Source: Prevotella melaninogenica
GTDB lineage: Bacteria > Bacteroidota > Bacteroidia > Bacteroidales > Bacteroidaceae
Assembly (NCBI RefSeq): GCF_003609775.1
Contig: NZ_AP018050.1
Span: 744,001-808,000 of the forward strand
DNA: 64,000 bases
Direction of reading: 5' to 3'
Both the position numbers and the translations under genes were made by a program. Shown piece after piece: positions 48,718-58,990 of the stretch. Numbering within the stretch: position 1 is the first letter of the stretch; each line of letters starts with the position of its first letter. The notes below the pieces were generated by a model that saw only the letters and a list, made by a program, of their open reading frames with translations, was not told the origin of the DNA and did not search any database.

Positions 48718-50120
48718 TTATAATTTGAATCCTCTACTTTTTCTTTCTTCCTGTTGCGGCACTCTTGCTCCATATCTAAGCCTGTGCCATTGCTCCCTGA
48801 ACCAGTCGGCAATCGGCTTCCTGTTTATTGTCAGGTTCAGCCTGCTTTCATCGTCAGGGTCATTTTCCACCCTTAAAATATCATCCTTTATATCAAAGTT
48901 CCGCCTGTGTTGCTCGGAATAGATTTTACCGCTACATTTCAGGGCTTCTTTTTTGACTATAAGACTTTCAGTCATTTCTTTAGAGAATCCCAGCATGGCA
49001 CAAAACTTTTCCATGCGCAGCATTTCCCTGAACATCGAAACCACCTGAAAGCCTTGTCTATGATTCTGGCGAGCCGTGACAGTTCTTTTTCTTTCATGTC
49101 AAGTTCCTGCCTGTGCATTTCTCTGAGATTGTGGATTTGCGTATCATGCTGTTTCTGCATCTGCTGTACTTGGCTCTGCAATTTTTCAATATTGGTGTTC
49201 CGTTTTGAAACCTCGTCTTGCAGTTTTTCGTTGGCACGTTCCAGTTCTTTCAGTTTTCCACTCCCGAAAAGAGAAGCAACTCCACTAGTTATGGCTGTCG
49301 CTGCCGTGGTGGCTGTCTTCTTTAACTTGTCAGTGCGTATTTCTGATTTCACCTGTTTCAGTTCCTGCTCGGCAAGATTTATCTGTTCTTCTTTGTGCCG
49401 TTTGGCTGCATCCATGCGTTGCAGTTCAGCTTTCTGCTTCTCAATGATAAAGTCGTTCCGTTCCAGATGCTCCTTACCAGTGACAGCCTTTGACTGCCCG
49501 CGTTCCATCAGCAGGATGTCGGATGCAAGGGTCTGCATCTGCATCATGTCATCGTCATTGAGCTTTCGGCTCTTTCCTGTTTCGTGGTTCATCCAGTCGA
49601 AAACGATATGGGCATGATAGTTCGGCTTGAACCATCTGTCCCCGACTTTGAAGCTTTCCCTGTCTTCCGCTTCCGGCTGACCGTTCAGCCAATGCCCTTC
49701 ATCCTTGTGCAGGAAGATTTGCAGCGGTGTGATTCCCCAGCGTCTTTGACACTCCTCACCGAATTTACGCACGTCTGCCAGTGTGGTGTCCGACCTGACA
49801 AGCAGCACTCCTTCACGTATGGGGGAGCATCCCGCAATCTTGACTATTTTACCGTTCTTGCCTTTGCGTTCACGCTCCTTTTCCTGCATGGCACGTCCGG
49901 TCTTTTCCTTTACCATCTGTCTGATATTGTCATAATGCATCCGCAAATCCGGACTGCCGAAGTCGGGATTTATCCACTGTTCGTTATCGGTGGATAGTTC
50001 AGGAACGACATAGATTCTGGACTCTCCGATGTGGCGCATGTATTCGGCAGTCCTCCTGTTGTGAGCCTCGCTCGATGCGATGTTGCAGGGCTTGATATGT
50101 ATGCTTGATTTTGTTGCCAT
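48718..50120 (-). CDS. MobV-type relaxase, copy 4, same frame break
   Basis: 382-aa frame 50120 to 48972, then the C-terminal frame 49044 to 48718; same missing base as copies 1 and 2. Confidence 0.78.
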
Positions 50121-50185
50121 AGATACTTGTTTTTTGGTTTGTACTTTATTGTTTGCTTTTCCGCTGTCCGTAAACGCATGGGGTT

Positions 50186-50365
50186 CTTAGGGGTGCAACC
50201 CATAAGCGGAGATTGCAAAGAGAGGGTCACTCTTTGCTCTGGGTTCTCAGGGGAGAAACGCCCTGAGTGGGTCATTAGGGTAAAACCCTAATCCCCTCGG
50301 GAGAGCCCACAACTACGTAAGCGGAGCGTGTAGTTATAGTGGGCTATATCAATGGCAAGCCATTG
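50186..50365. other. candidate oriT hairpin cluster, copy 4
   Basis: Same six inverted repeats as at 10978-11157. Confidence 0.5.
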
Positions 50366-50402
50366 TCTGCAAACTCCAGCCTACGGCTTCCGCTCTCCTC
50401 CG

Positions 50403-51518
50403 TCAGGGAGGTTTTTCATCATCGTTGCCGATTGGAGATGCACCGACCAGCACAAGGTCTAAATCGTCTATCAGTTTTTGCAGGACGGGATTCTTCTCTA
50501 TCATCCGCTGGAGGATTCTCTCAGCCTCGACCAAGTGGTTGGCTGTACTCATCACCTTGCCCTCCCGTATCTGAAAGATAATCCAATCGGCTATGTCGAT
50601 ATGGGCTTCTTTTTGTTTCGGGGTGGCATTCCTTTCGATGATGTCCGAAACCACCACCTTACAAAAGTACATGCTCTCGGCTCGCTGTTTCCACTCGGCA
50701 TAAGCATCGGCATCGGGAAAGAGAAGCACGGTTCGCCCTGACAGTACACGGAGTTTCTCTTCTCTCATCTGACTCTTACCACCCGTAGCCAGCCATACAT
50801 AATCGGGGAAGATAGCAGAACCGATAACGGCACTCTTCTCGGATTCCACCAAGACCACCACCTTGTCGGGATGCGTTTTCAACAAGTGTTCCCCGAAAAG
50901 GCATTGGGATAGTTGCCAATCCTCTGCCAACACACGCTGCTTTTTCAATATGCTGTGTATCCAGTTCACTGCCGATGTCTGTCCTCCCTTGATACGGTGT
51001 CCGTCTTCGGGATTGTACTGCATCACCTTTCCCGTGCGTACCTTGCCCGTCCTGTCTATCTGCCAAAAGATAACAGAGCCGTCACGGGTAGCCCCCAAAC
51101 GGTATTCCTCCAACAACCGCTTCAACACCTCTTTCGCCTTGTCGCCATAGTAGGAAGTAAGGAGTGTGAAGAGGAAACGGAAGAAATTGCTACGCTCGCT
51201 TTGCGACTTCTCCACATAGTGAGGGGGAATATAGCCGATGGCTGTCGGCTTACTTTGCTGCTTCACTTTCTTCTGCTCTGCTCTTTGCCTGTCAAAAGAG
51301 AAATCATTGGTAGTTCTGTGTTCAGGATGCTCTTGAAAATACTCTTTCGGAGTGTAGTGATACCCACAACCGCTTTCGTGGTTACATCTGCCGACCGATG
51401 GATGCAACGGCACATTATTTTCGTCCACGTAATAGACGAAAGAATGCCTGTCTCCGCATTTGGGGCAGGTATGCCGTGTTGCCGTTCCTTTATACTTCTG
51501 TAATGAATAATTGCCCAT
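50403..51518 (-). CDS. zinc-finger/TOPRIM primase-like protein, copy 4
   Basis: Identical to 11195-12310. Confidence 0.7.
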   Translation of the reverse strand: MGNYSLQKYKGTATRHTCPKCGDRHSFVYYVDENNVPLHPSVGRCNHESGCGYHYTPKEYFQEHPEHRTTNDFSFDRQRAEQKKVKQQSKPTAIGYIPPHYVEKSQSERSNFFRFLFTLLTSYYGDKAKEVLKRLLEEYRLGATRDGSVIFWQIDRTGKVRTGKVMQYNPEDGHRIKGGQTSAVNWIHSILKKQRVLAEDWQLSQCLFGEHLLKTHPDKVVVLVESEKSAVIGSAIFPDYVWLATGGKSQMREEKLRVLSGRTVLLFPDADAYAEWKQRAESMYFCKVVVSDIIERNATPKQKEAHIDIADWIIFQIREGKVMSTANHLVEAERILQRMIEKNPVLQKLIDDLDLVLVGASPIGNDDEKPP

Positions 51519-51521
51519 AGC

Positions 51522-52628
51522 TTAGTCCGTTTTTGATGGTTGATTGTCGGCTGTCCCATCCTGTCCCATTGTCCCACACTCTAAGGGTTGGGACAGTGGG
51601 ACACTTGGGACACCTGCGTTTTTACTCTCTTTGCTGCGCTGGATGATACGGTTTACGGTGGACTTGCCACAATTCACCTGTGAGGCTATCTCCCTGACGG
51701 ACTTGCCCGATTGGGAGAGTTGCAGAATTTGGCAATCCCTTTGGCTTGATTCATTGTCGCCCAATTTTTTCAAGTGTTCCTTTTCCGTGGAATAGCCCCT
51801 GAACACGAACTGCAAGAAAGCATCCACCTTGTCAATCTCGTAAACGATTACATTATCCGCATCATGAGAGAACGTGCCATAGCGCACTTTAAGCTGCTTC
51901 ACATAGCGAAGCCCTCCGTCTTGGGCACTTTTTCCAATGGTGAACACGCTGTCAAAGAAATTGTAGAGCCGTTTGCTTCCGGCAAGGTCGTTGGATGTGA
52001 TGGGACAATCCAAAGAGCGTTTGGGCGTATGTGCTAGGACAAGGATAGAGAGCGCATATCTCTTTTTGAGATTGTTCAGCTGAATCATCAGCCGTCCTGC
52101 GGCATCGCCTTTCTCCATGGCGCAACACAGGTAGGTAAGATTGTCAATGATGAAAATCTTGCAGTCGGTCTGCACAGCCATCTGTTCAATGCCGCCTATG
52201 ATAGCTTCCTCAAAGTTGGCATCCAAAAGCTGGTTGCAGTCAATAGACACCCGATAGAGTTTGTCGGGAAAGGTGTAGAGCTCTCCATGCTCGTTGGTAT
52301 AGCGGAGCTGGAACTGCTTTTCGGACAGTTCAAAGTCCAGATACAGCACATTGTCGGTTCGGGCGATGCGGTCGGCTATCTGCACGGCAAGGATGGACTT
52401 GCCCACGTTGGAATCGGCAAACAAGCAGGAGAGTTCCCCCTCGTACCAAAAGCTGTCCCACAGCGCACGGGGCGTAGGCAATAACGATGCTTCAAGAATG
52501 GTTTGGTTTGCCGTCTTGATATTCATCATGCCTACACTGTCGGGCATACCGTTATGCGCTTGGGATGCTTTTGTGAGGTCGCCACGTATCAGGTTGATAT
52601 AGTTCTTATCCTCTTCCATATCATTCAC
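51522..52628 (-). CDS. RepA-like ATPase, copy 4
   Basis: Identical to 12314-13420. Confidence 0.75.
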   Translation of the reverse strand: MNDMEEDKNYINLIRGDLTKASQAHNGMPDSVGMMNIKTANQTILEASLLPTPRALWDSFWYEGELSCLFADSNVGKSILAVQIADRIARTDNVLYLDFELSEKQFQLRYTNEHGELYTFPDKLYRVSIDCNQLLDANFEEAIIGGIEQMAVQTDCKIFIIDNLTYLCCAMEKGDAAGRLMIQLNNLKKRYALSILVLAHTPKRSLDCPITSNDLAGSKRLYNFFDSVFTIGKSAQDGGLRYVKQLKVRYGTFSHDADNVIVYEIDKVDAFLQFVFRGYSTEKEHLKKLGDNESSQRDCQILQLSQSGKSVREIASQVNCGKSTVNRIIQRSKESKNAGVPSVPLSQPLECGTMGQDGTADNQPSKTD

Positions 52629-52999
52629 CAGTTACGTGGGTTGGGCTTGCGACGGTGGGAAGAGGATAAGGACTTGTTCAGTTCCTCGTCTGACAACGGT
52701 ATGGGATTCTTTCGGGCGGTTTCCAGCCACTTGTCCAGTTCGTCACGGTAAAGGCAATAGCGTTTGCCGGGCTTGGTGGCAGGGATTGTCCCTTCTGACA
52801 GTTTCATGTAGAGCGTACCCTTAGGGATACCTAAATACTCTGCTGCCTCGTCCACAGACATGGGCACGTGGGTGTCCACCGTTTTGGCATTGTTCACACT
52901 GCGCTGCTCGGCGAGCAGGCTTTTCAGGCTCATCACTTCGTCTCGAAGCTGAGCGACAACCTCGGGGAGGTCGTTGAAGGTAAGAATTGATTTTTCCAT
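52625..52999 (-). CDS. HTH (excisionase-like) protein, copy 4
   Basis: Identical to 13417-13791; promoter block at 53031-53101. Confidence 0.75.
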   Translation of the reverse strand: MEKSILTFNDLPEVVAQLRDEVMSLKSLLAEQRSVNNAKTVDTHVPMSVDEAAEYLGIPKGTLYMKLSEGTIPATKPGKRYCLYRDELDKWLETARKNPIPLSDEELNKSLSSSHRRKPNPRNW

Positions 53000-53198
53000 T
53001 CGCGTACTCGTCTCTTTTGTAAGACTTGGCGCAAAGGACTGAAATGATATATCCGTGAATATCTCCACGACACGTCATTGCAAAATAATTCCCGAATAAT
53101 TAAGCCCAGCCATAAATGACGGGTAAAATTACTCGGGAAACGATGTAAAACAGGCGGTTATGAGTTACCGGATGGTTGTCGTTGGTGTCGTGATTATC

Positions 53199-54056
53199 CT
53201 AATTCCGCACATAATCCTCGGGATAGTGGAAATCAAGTTTGCCGTTTTCGGGTTCATCAATGGGAATTTCCGTCTTTAACGGCTCTACCTTGAAATTCTT
53301 GATGGTTGATAAGTCTGTATCAGCAAACGATTTCGGGAAAAGGGCTTTGATGAACTTGGCACGGTTATCCCCATTGTAGTATCTCTTGTACAGGAAACGC
53401 TCAGAGATATTCCATACGAAGTGACGGAGTGGAATGTTGTTGATGTCTTTGGTAAACGGTCTTTGTATGGGCTTCGGGGTATAAGTGTTAAGATTCATCC
53501 ATTTGTCCACCTCAGTACAGATGTGGTTCACGGTTTCTTGGTCGGCAATGCGAGGCAGGTAATAATGGCAATACTCCATGACCATGCGGATGCGCTCTTC
53601 CTTTTCCCGTTGCTCTCTGCTTGCGTAATTGGCACGGTTCTTTTCGTGAAGATCCGGGGCGATAGTAAGCTCTATCGGTTGTGTTTGGATAAGTGTCTCT
53701 TCTTTTGTCGGGGATGATTCGGGTACAGGCTCAGGGACTGATGTAGGTCCAGGCACAGATGTGGCTTCTTCAAGTGTATTTTGTGACAGTTCTTCCTGCA
53801 CCTCTATGGCTTCGGCAATCGTTTCTTTCTTGCCGAACTTGATTTTGTAGATTTCGTATGTATCAAAGATAAGTGTCTGAAAGGAGAGATAGAGCAACCA
53901 TCCCAACAGGTTACAGCATACGAATACTATCCACCTGACAAAGTTGTCTTGGTTGAAGCTGTCCGCTATTACCAGCGTGGCAATGGAAGATATTAGGACG
54001 ATGGCGAAGCCGACAAAGCCCAAGATGATGTATTTGTCCTTGATTGATGATTCCAT
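53199..54056 (-). CDS. hypothetical membrane protein, copy 4
   Basis: Identical to 13991-14848; minus-7 box at 54096-54103. Confidence 0.65.
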   Translation of the reverse strand: MESSIKDKYIILGFVGFAIVLISSIATLVIADSFNQDNFVRWIVFVCCNLLGWLLYLSFQTLIFDTYEIYKIKFGKKETIAEAIEVQEELSQNTLEEATSVPGPTSVPEPVPESSPTKEETLIQTQPIELTIAPDLHEKNRANYASREQREKEERIRMVMEYCHYYLPRIADQETVNHICTEVDKWMNLNTYTPKPIQRPFTKDINNIPLRHFVWNISERFLYKRYYNGDNRAKFIKALFPKSFADTDLSTIKNFKVEPLKTEIPIDEPENGKLDFHYPEDYVRN

Positions 54057-54240
54057 ATTTCGTTGAGAGATTGAATGTTCCTGTATTATTTTGTGCAAAG
54101 TTAATGCTATTTTTCCCAATTACTGCCCGTTATTTGCGGTTAGAACGGTCTTTTTCAATGTATTTCACGAAATGTCATCATATCATACTCTGTTTCATAC
54201 TCTGAGGGGCTTATAAATGGTGGCATCAAGCCAAAAACAT

Positions 54241-54280
54241 AGAGGGGCGATTATAGCCTTGTAGCCATAACCGCCCCTCT
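54241..54280. terminator. integrase terminator, copy 4
   Basis: Same hairpin as at 15033-15072. Confidence 0.7.
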
Positions 54281-54303
54281 GAATACCTGTCAATGTGAGA
54301 CAT

Positions 54304-55422
54304 TTATGCCTCCTTGCGCTTCAAGGTTATCTTGTCCACCACCTGACACATCTGCTGCGCTGCTATCTTGGAATAGATTTGTGTGGTGGTAATGTTCTTA
54401 TGTCCGAGATAGGCTTGGATGACAGCCATGTCCGTTCCCATTTCCACGTGCAGGCTTCCGAAGCTGTGGCGGGTACAGTGAAAGGTGATTTTCTTGGTTA
54501 TCCCTGCTGCCGTGAGCCACCGTTGGAGTGGTCCTTGCAGCATCTTGTCCTTGAAATCCTCAAAGATAAGTCCCTCGCCCCGTTCTCCCAGCAGTCCATA
54601 GGCTTCATCACTGATGGGGTTATGCACTATTTCTTTGGTTTTCTGCATACGGGTGGTAACGAACATCCTGCCGTTGGTGTATGGTTGTATCTGCTGCCAC
54701 GTGAGCTGTCTGATGTCGCTCTTTCTCAGTCCCGTAAGACAGGCGAAAAGAAAAGCTTTTTTCAAGACCTCCTCCTCACAGGGTGTTTCGGCAAGCCGTA
54801 TCAGTTCCTCTTGGCTCAAATGCTCCCTGATGGTGGGAATGCACTCGATGCGGTCTAAGAAGCCGTTTGGGTTCTCCTTTATCTTCCTGTCACGGTAAGC
54901 GGTGTGCAGCACGGCACGGAAAGTTGACCAATAGCCTGCTGCGGAGTTGATGTGCAGCTTTTGGTTGGTGTGGATGGATTGGGGTGCATCAAGCAGGTAT
55001 TCCATGAACTTGCGGCACAAATCCACATCCACCTCCTCAAAGGTGCATTTGCCGTTCACGAACCGCTGGAAATGCTTGTATACGTGCTGCCACTTGATAT
55101 TCTTGCGGTCAGCCAGTCCTTTGAAATAGGCAAGGAAATCGCCCTTCATCTTGGTCTTGTCAAAAAAGCCGTTGTTTTCATTGAAAATGGCTTCGTAGCG
55201 CTGGTTGCGCAGGATGACCGCTTTCTTCATCATGCGTGCGTTGAAGTCCCGTTCCTGCTGGTTTGCAGGTTTGGCGAAGATGTAAATTCCTAAGGCTTCA
55301 CGTGTAATCACTCTCATGGTGACATTGTCACGGTAGCCGGGATAGTAGTCAAGGCATAGTGAATACTGTGTCCCGTTCTTAATCTTGCGCTTACGCAAGG
55401 TAACTGTTTTGCATTTACTCAT
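54304..55422 (-). CDS. tyrosine recombinase, copy 4
   Basis: Identical to 15096-16214; promoter block at 55480-55548. Confidence 0.92.
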   Translation of the reverse strand: MSKCKTVTLRKRKIKNGTQYSLCLDYYPGYRDNVTMRVITREALGIYIFAKPANQQERDFNARMMKKAVILRNQRYEAIFNENNGFFDKTKMKGDFLAYFKGLADRKNIKWQHVYKHFQRFVNGKCTFEEVDVDLCRKFMEYLLDAPQSIHTNQKLHINSAAGYWSTFRAVLHTAYRDRKIKENPNGFLDRIECIPTIREHLSQEELIRLAETPCEEEVLKKAFLFACLTGLRKSDIRQLTWQQIQPYTNGRMFVTTRMQKTKEIVHNPISDEAYGLLGERGEGLIFEDFKDKMLQGPLQRWLTAAGITKKITFHCTRHSFGSLHVEMGTDMAVIQAYLGHKNITTTQIYSKIAAQQMCQVVDKITLKRKEA

Positions 55423-55563
55423 AATAATTATGTTTTAATTGGTTGTATACATTTTGGAGTTGTATCCATGTTTCCGATGGCAAAGGAACAACGTGAAATA
55501 TCCGTGAATACCTCCACGATACATCATTTTGAAATAATTTTCGATAATCCCGATTTTTCACGG

Positions 55564-56499
55564 TTATTTGTTCCTTTCAGCCATGACACGCTCCACATCT
55601 GAGCGCAAAAGCAGGTTTTTCACACCCACCTTTATCTTTTCGATGTGCTTCACCTTGACGATATGGCAGATGTTGGCTGACGAAAGACCATAGATTTGCT
55701 GCACCTGCTCAACGGTATAGTAGCGTTCATCGTTCACAAGGTCAGTTCTGCGGAGTTCGTTCAAATGTGATTTGGAGTAATAGGTACGCCCGTACTCTCT
55801 TTTAGTGGGTATCTTATGGCGATAGGTGTAGGCACGGAGTGCGGTCGGCTTCATGCCGAACAGTTCCTCCACCTCCTCGGTCAGTAGCCAGTCGGTAATT
55901 TCGCTAATATCAACTGCCACACCGAAAAACTCGTCAATATGCTTCTTGCTGTAATAGTTCTTTCCTGCGATACGGCAGATGGGGATATGGTTACGCTTGG
56001 CGGAAGTGTAAAGCCATGACTGCTTTACCTTAAAAAGGGACATCACCTCCTCGCCCGAATAGAAGTCCAACACTTCTTCGCTTTCCTTTTCCCTTTTTTC
56101 TCTTTTGGCAGGTAAGGAAGATGAAGATGATTTCCTTGGTGTGGAGGTGTTGCCGGGCAGGATGCGGTGATAGGGATTGCCCTCCAACATCTGCTCGATG
56201 TCGGCTCTGCGGATGAATGCCATGCGGTTGCTGATGCGTGAGGCTTTCAGCTTGCCGATGGCTACAAGTTTGTAAATGTACTGTCGGGAACAGCCCATGA
56301 GGATGGCTGCTTTGGAAAAGGTGAGATACTCCTGATGCTGTATCTCCATCAAGGGTTGGGCGACTTTGAAGAGGTTGTTCTTCTGCATCACTCTGGCTCG
56401 TTTGGCTTCTGCCTGACAAGCCTCACTGCAATATCTTTGCATACCGCTTCGGGTTACAAAGGACTTGCCGCAAAAACTGCATTTTCTGGTTGCTTTCAT
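55564..56499 (-). CDS. zinc-finger multi-HTH protein, copy 4
   Basis: Identical to 16356-17291; right-end direct repeats at 56551-56688. Confidence 0.7.
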   Translation of the reverse strand: MKATRKCSFCGKSFVTRSGMQRYCSEACQAEAKRARVMQKNNLFKVAQPLMEIQHQEYLTFSKAAILMGCSRQYIYKLVAIGKLKASRISNRMAFIRRADIEQMLEGNPYHRILPGNTSTPRKSSSSSLPAKREKREKESEEVLDFYSGEEVMSLFKVKQSWLYTSAKRNHIPICRIAGKNYYSKKHIDEFFGVAVDISEITDWLLTEEVEELFGMKPTALRAYTYRHKIPTKREYGRTYYSKSHLNELRRTDLVNDERYYTVEQVQQIYGLSSANICHIVKVKHIEKIKVGVKNLLLRSDVERVMAERNK

Positions 56500-56852
56500 A
56501 CCGTTTTATCGTTTAATGGTTCATTTCTTCAATCCTATATCTCTGAAATGGTAAACGGATGTGAACGGAAGTCAACCATTGTCGCTTTTCTACACAGTGT
56601 GACTGTTTCCGCATATCGGGGCGGTTATTGTCGCTTGTCGTAAACGGTTGTAAACCCTTGTCAACTGTCTGCACGGTGTGACAAAAAACAAGCCCCGCAA
56701 ATTCTCCACGTCAGAAATACGTCTCAAAAATATGTGGAAATTTGGGAAGCGACAAATGGCAACCGAAAAGTGTTAAATTTTAGAATATGCTGGTAATTAA
56801 AGATTTACACTCGGATATTTCTGATTAGTTTTGGTTGTTCTATGGTTATAAA

Positions 56853-57171
56853 TACATCCAGCGAAAGCAGCCTCTCCAATTGTCGTAACACTATTTGAAA
56901 TGGTTACAGAAGTTAGCGCGCTACAACCTGCGAAAGCACGGCCGCCAATCGTGGTAATACCATTACCTATTATAATTCGTTTAATATCATATCTGCCCCA
57001 TGGTGCTCTGTTGTCGAATGAATAATCATACATTTTCCCTTTTCCTGAAATGGTCAAAACACCATTATCAGTAAGGTGCCATCTTAGATTAGGTCCACAA
57101 GTACCAGACTCCTCGGCATTAGCCGATAAGCCCATGAGTAGGGCTATTAATAAGATGTAAATTTGTTTCAT
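56853..57171 (-). pseudogene. BspA-like LRR gene, N-terminal part (signal peptide and first repeats)
   Basis: Starts at 57171 with a Sec signal peptide, MKQIYILLIALLMGLSANA. A short domain follows (LRWHLTDNGVLTISGKGKM, typical of the N-terminus of these LRR proteins), then repeats GGRAFAGCSALTSVTISNS and TTIGEAAFAGC. The frame then enters the element and stops after about 17 foreign residues. With 46118-46788 it makes a 329-residue secreted LRR protein. A minus-7 box TATCTTTG is at 57221-57228. Confidence 0.88.
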
Positions 57172-57472
57172 ATTAGTACTTTTATATAAATAATATATTT
57201 GATTTACGGAAGTTCAAATGCAAAGATAAATAAAATTTATTATAAATGTTTTTCTATAAAAAGTTTATGTAGCATTTTGCTTCTTCTTCAAGATAGTTAT
57301 TGTTGAGAGATGGTCGTGAAATTATGAAAATCAACTTTGCTGTCACTCCTGTCACCACTTCTATACTCGTAATAATTTGATTATAAGTTTATTATATGAA
57401 ATGTTAAAAGTGACAGCAAACGAAAATTAAACTTATGTAGTAATATAAGCTTAGTAGATAATGATGGTTATA
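57172..57472. other. intergenic region between LRR gene and folC
   Basis: No gene. Contains the LRR promoter (57221-57228) and a widely spaced perfect 12-bp inverted repeat TTTGCTGTCACT (57336-57347 and 57409-57420) of unknown role. Confidence 0.5.
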
Positions 57473-58765
57473 CTACATCTTTTGTAAGCTTGTCAGCAAG
57501 TCGGCAACCACATAGCTGGAGCCGCCAATGAAGATAAAATCTTGTTCGTCAGCATCTTGAAGGGCAGCTTGGTAGGCTTCAAGGACGGTTGGGTAGACCT
57601 TTCCGTGTAGGTCGTAATCGTCGGCTGTTGCGGCAACTTTCTCTGCGGGGAAGGCACGATGTGTACTTGGTTGTGTCCAATAGTAAATGACATCATCGGG
57701 GAGCATGGACATAACAGTATGTAGGTCTTTATCATCCACCATACCAAAGACAATGCGCTTCTGCTTACATTGTTGACGTTTGATTTGTTGAGAGAGGTAA
57801 GTCCATCCGCCAGCATTGTGACCTGTGTCGCAAATGACCAATGGGGTTGCTTGTAGTTTCTGCCATCTACCCATCAGTCCTGTCAGTTCGCAAACATTGG
57901 CAAAGCCTTTAGCAATACTCTCTGCGTTCTTGACGACACCTTTATTATACAGTTGCATGACGGCTGTTAAGACTGTGTTAGCGTTTTTCTCTTGGTAGCT
58001 ACCACCCAATTCGCCAACAATATCACCGAAGAAACGAGTTTGATAAGCGATACCACCATCGGGGTTAAGGCGAGACGAAAGCACTGCGGGGATGTCTTCT
58101 GCAAAGACAATGAGCGCATCCTCTTTCTGTGCTTTTGCCTTGAAAACAATCTGTGTTTCAGGGACAGACTCACCAATAACGACCGGTACACGATGTTTGA
58201 TAATGCCAGCTTTCTCTGCTGCGATAGCTGCGAGTGTGTTGCCGAGGAACTGGGTGTGATCGAGTGATATATTGGTGATAATCGATAGGATAGGGGTGAT
58301 GATGTTCGTACAATCAAGTCTACCACCTAAGCCTACTTCGATGATGGCGATGTCTACCTTTTGTTCAGCAAAATACTTGAAAGCTAAGGCTGTTGTGAGT
58401 TCAAAGAAAGAAGGGTGCAGTGGCTCAAAGAAGTTGCGTTCCTGTTCGATAAAGTCTATAACCTCCTGCTCAGAAATCATTTCTCCATTGACTTTGATAC
58501 GCTCGCGGAAGTCAACGAGGTGAGGACTGGTATAGAGTCCGACCTTATATCCTTCCGCTTGGAGGATAGCAGCCAACGTGTGTGAGCACGAACCTTTTCC
58601 GTTGGTTCCTGCAACATGGATAGAAAGAAAGTGAGTATGTGGATGACCGAAGTGCTCGTCCAAAGCCTTTGTTGTCTCGAGTCCTTCTTTATAAGCAGAT
58701 GCTCCGACGTGTTCAAAGACGGGTGTGCTGTTGAATAGATATTCTACGGTTTCTTGGTAGTTCAT
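57473..58765 (-). CDS. folC: bifunctional folylpolyglutamate / dihydrofolate synthase
   Basis: Mur-ligase-family ATP-dependent enzyme adding glutamate to folates (and making dihydrofolate from dihydropteroate). 430 residues from MNYQETVEYLF. The P-loop GTNGKGS is at 53-59, then ALAFKYFAEQKVDIAIIEVGLGGRLD, ISLDHTQFLG with the ADP-binding His, and a C-terminal domain with CDTGHNAGG. The frame stays open to 58864, but the extension encodes HHHPTPNTQHPTP from a 7-bp tandem repeat, so the ATG at 58765 is preferred. It follows dnaJ in the same direction, after a hairpin and minisatellite. Confidence 0.93.
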   Translation of the reverse strand: MNYQETVEYLFNSTPVFEHVGASAYKEGLETTKALDEHFGHPHTHFLSIHVAGTNGKGSCSHTLAAILQAEGYKVGLYTSPHLVDFRERIKVNGEMISEQEVIDFIEQERNFFEPLHPSFFELTTALAFKYFAEQKVDIAIIEVGLGGRLDCTNIITPILSIITNISLDHTQFLGNTLAAIAAEKAGIIKHRVPVVIGESVPETQIVFKAKAQKEDALIVFAEDIPAVLSSRLNPDGGIAYQTRFFGDIVGELGGSYQEKNANTVLTAVMQLYNKGVVKNAESIAKGFANVCELTGLMGRWQKLQATPLVICDTGHNAGGWTYLSQQIKRQQCKQKRIVFGMVDDKDLHTVMSMLPDDVIYYWTQPSTHRAFPAEKVAATADDYDLHGKVYPTVLEAYQAALQDADEQDFIFIGGSSYVVADLLTSLQKM

Positions 58766-58798
58766 GGGTGTTGGGTGTTGGGTGTTGGGTGTTGGGTG
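58766..58798. repeat. 7-bp tandem repeat upstream of folC
   Basis: About four units of TGTTGGG lie directly before the folC start, where copy-number change could alter its leader. Confidence 0.6.
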
Positions 58799-58824
58799 AT
58801 GATGGAATGTAGGGAAATGATTTA

Positions 58825-58854
58825 GCCCCATTAGCCAAAGAAGTCTAATGGGGC
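58825..58854. terminator. hairpin between dnaJ and folC
   Basis: Perfect 10-bp arms GCCCCATTAG and complement with a 10-nt loop; no strong T-run on either side. Confidence 0.5.
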
Positions 58855-58902
58855 ATATAATCATTATTTCAATTTTGTTTGTAAACTCATTGCTAATTAA
58901 AA

Positions 58903-58988
58903 AACTCGTTTACTCGTCAACTTGTTTACTCGTCAACTTGTTTACTTGTCAACTTGTTTACTTGTCAACTCGTCAAACTCGTCAACTT
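58903..58988. repeat. minisatellite downstream of dnaJ
   Basis: About five units of a 16-bp motif, CAACTTGTTTACTCGT, alternating TCG and TTG variants, ending next to the dnaJ stop. Confidence 0.75.
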
Positions 58989-58990
58989 GC

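Larger units (their letters stand above)
46800..56854. mobile_element. cfxA mobilizable element, copy 4, inserted in the LRR gene
   Basis: Same 10,055 bp as copy 1, shifted by 39,208. This copy has LRR-gene halves of one gene on its two sides, so it shows the true insertion site: the Gly-Cys codons of one LRR repeat. Confidence 0.9.

Noticed and set aside
58766..58864. Longer folC start at 58864
   Set aside because: The extension is encoded by a tandem 7-bp repeat and a hairpin region and is unlike any FolC N-terminus.
58903..58988. Short regular repeats as a possible CRISPR
   Set aside because: 16-bp head-to-tail units without spacers and no cas genes; a minisatellite.
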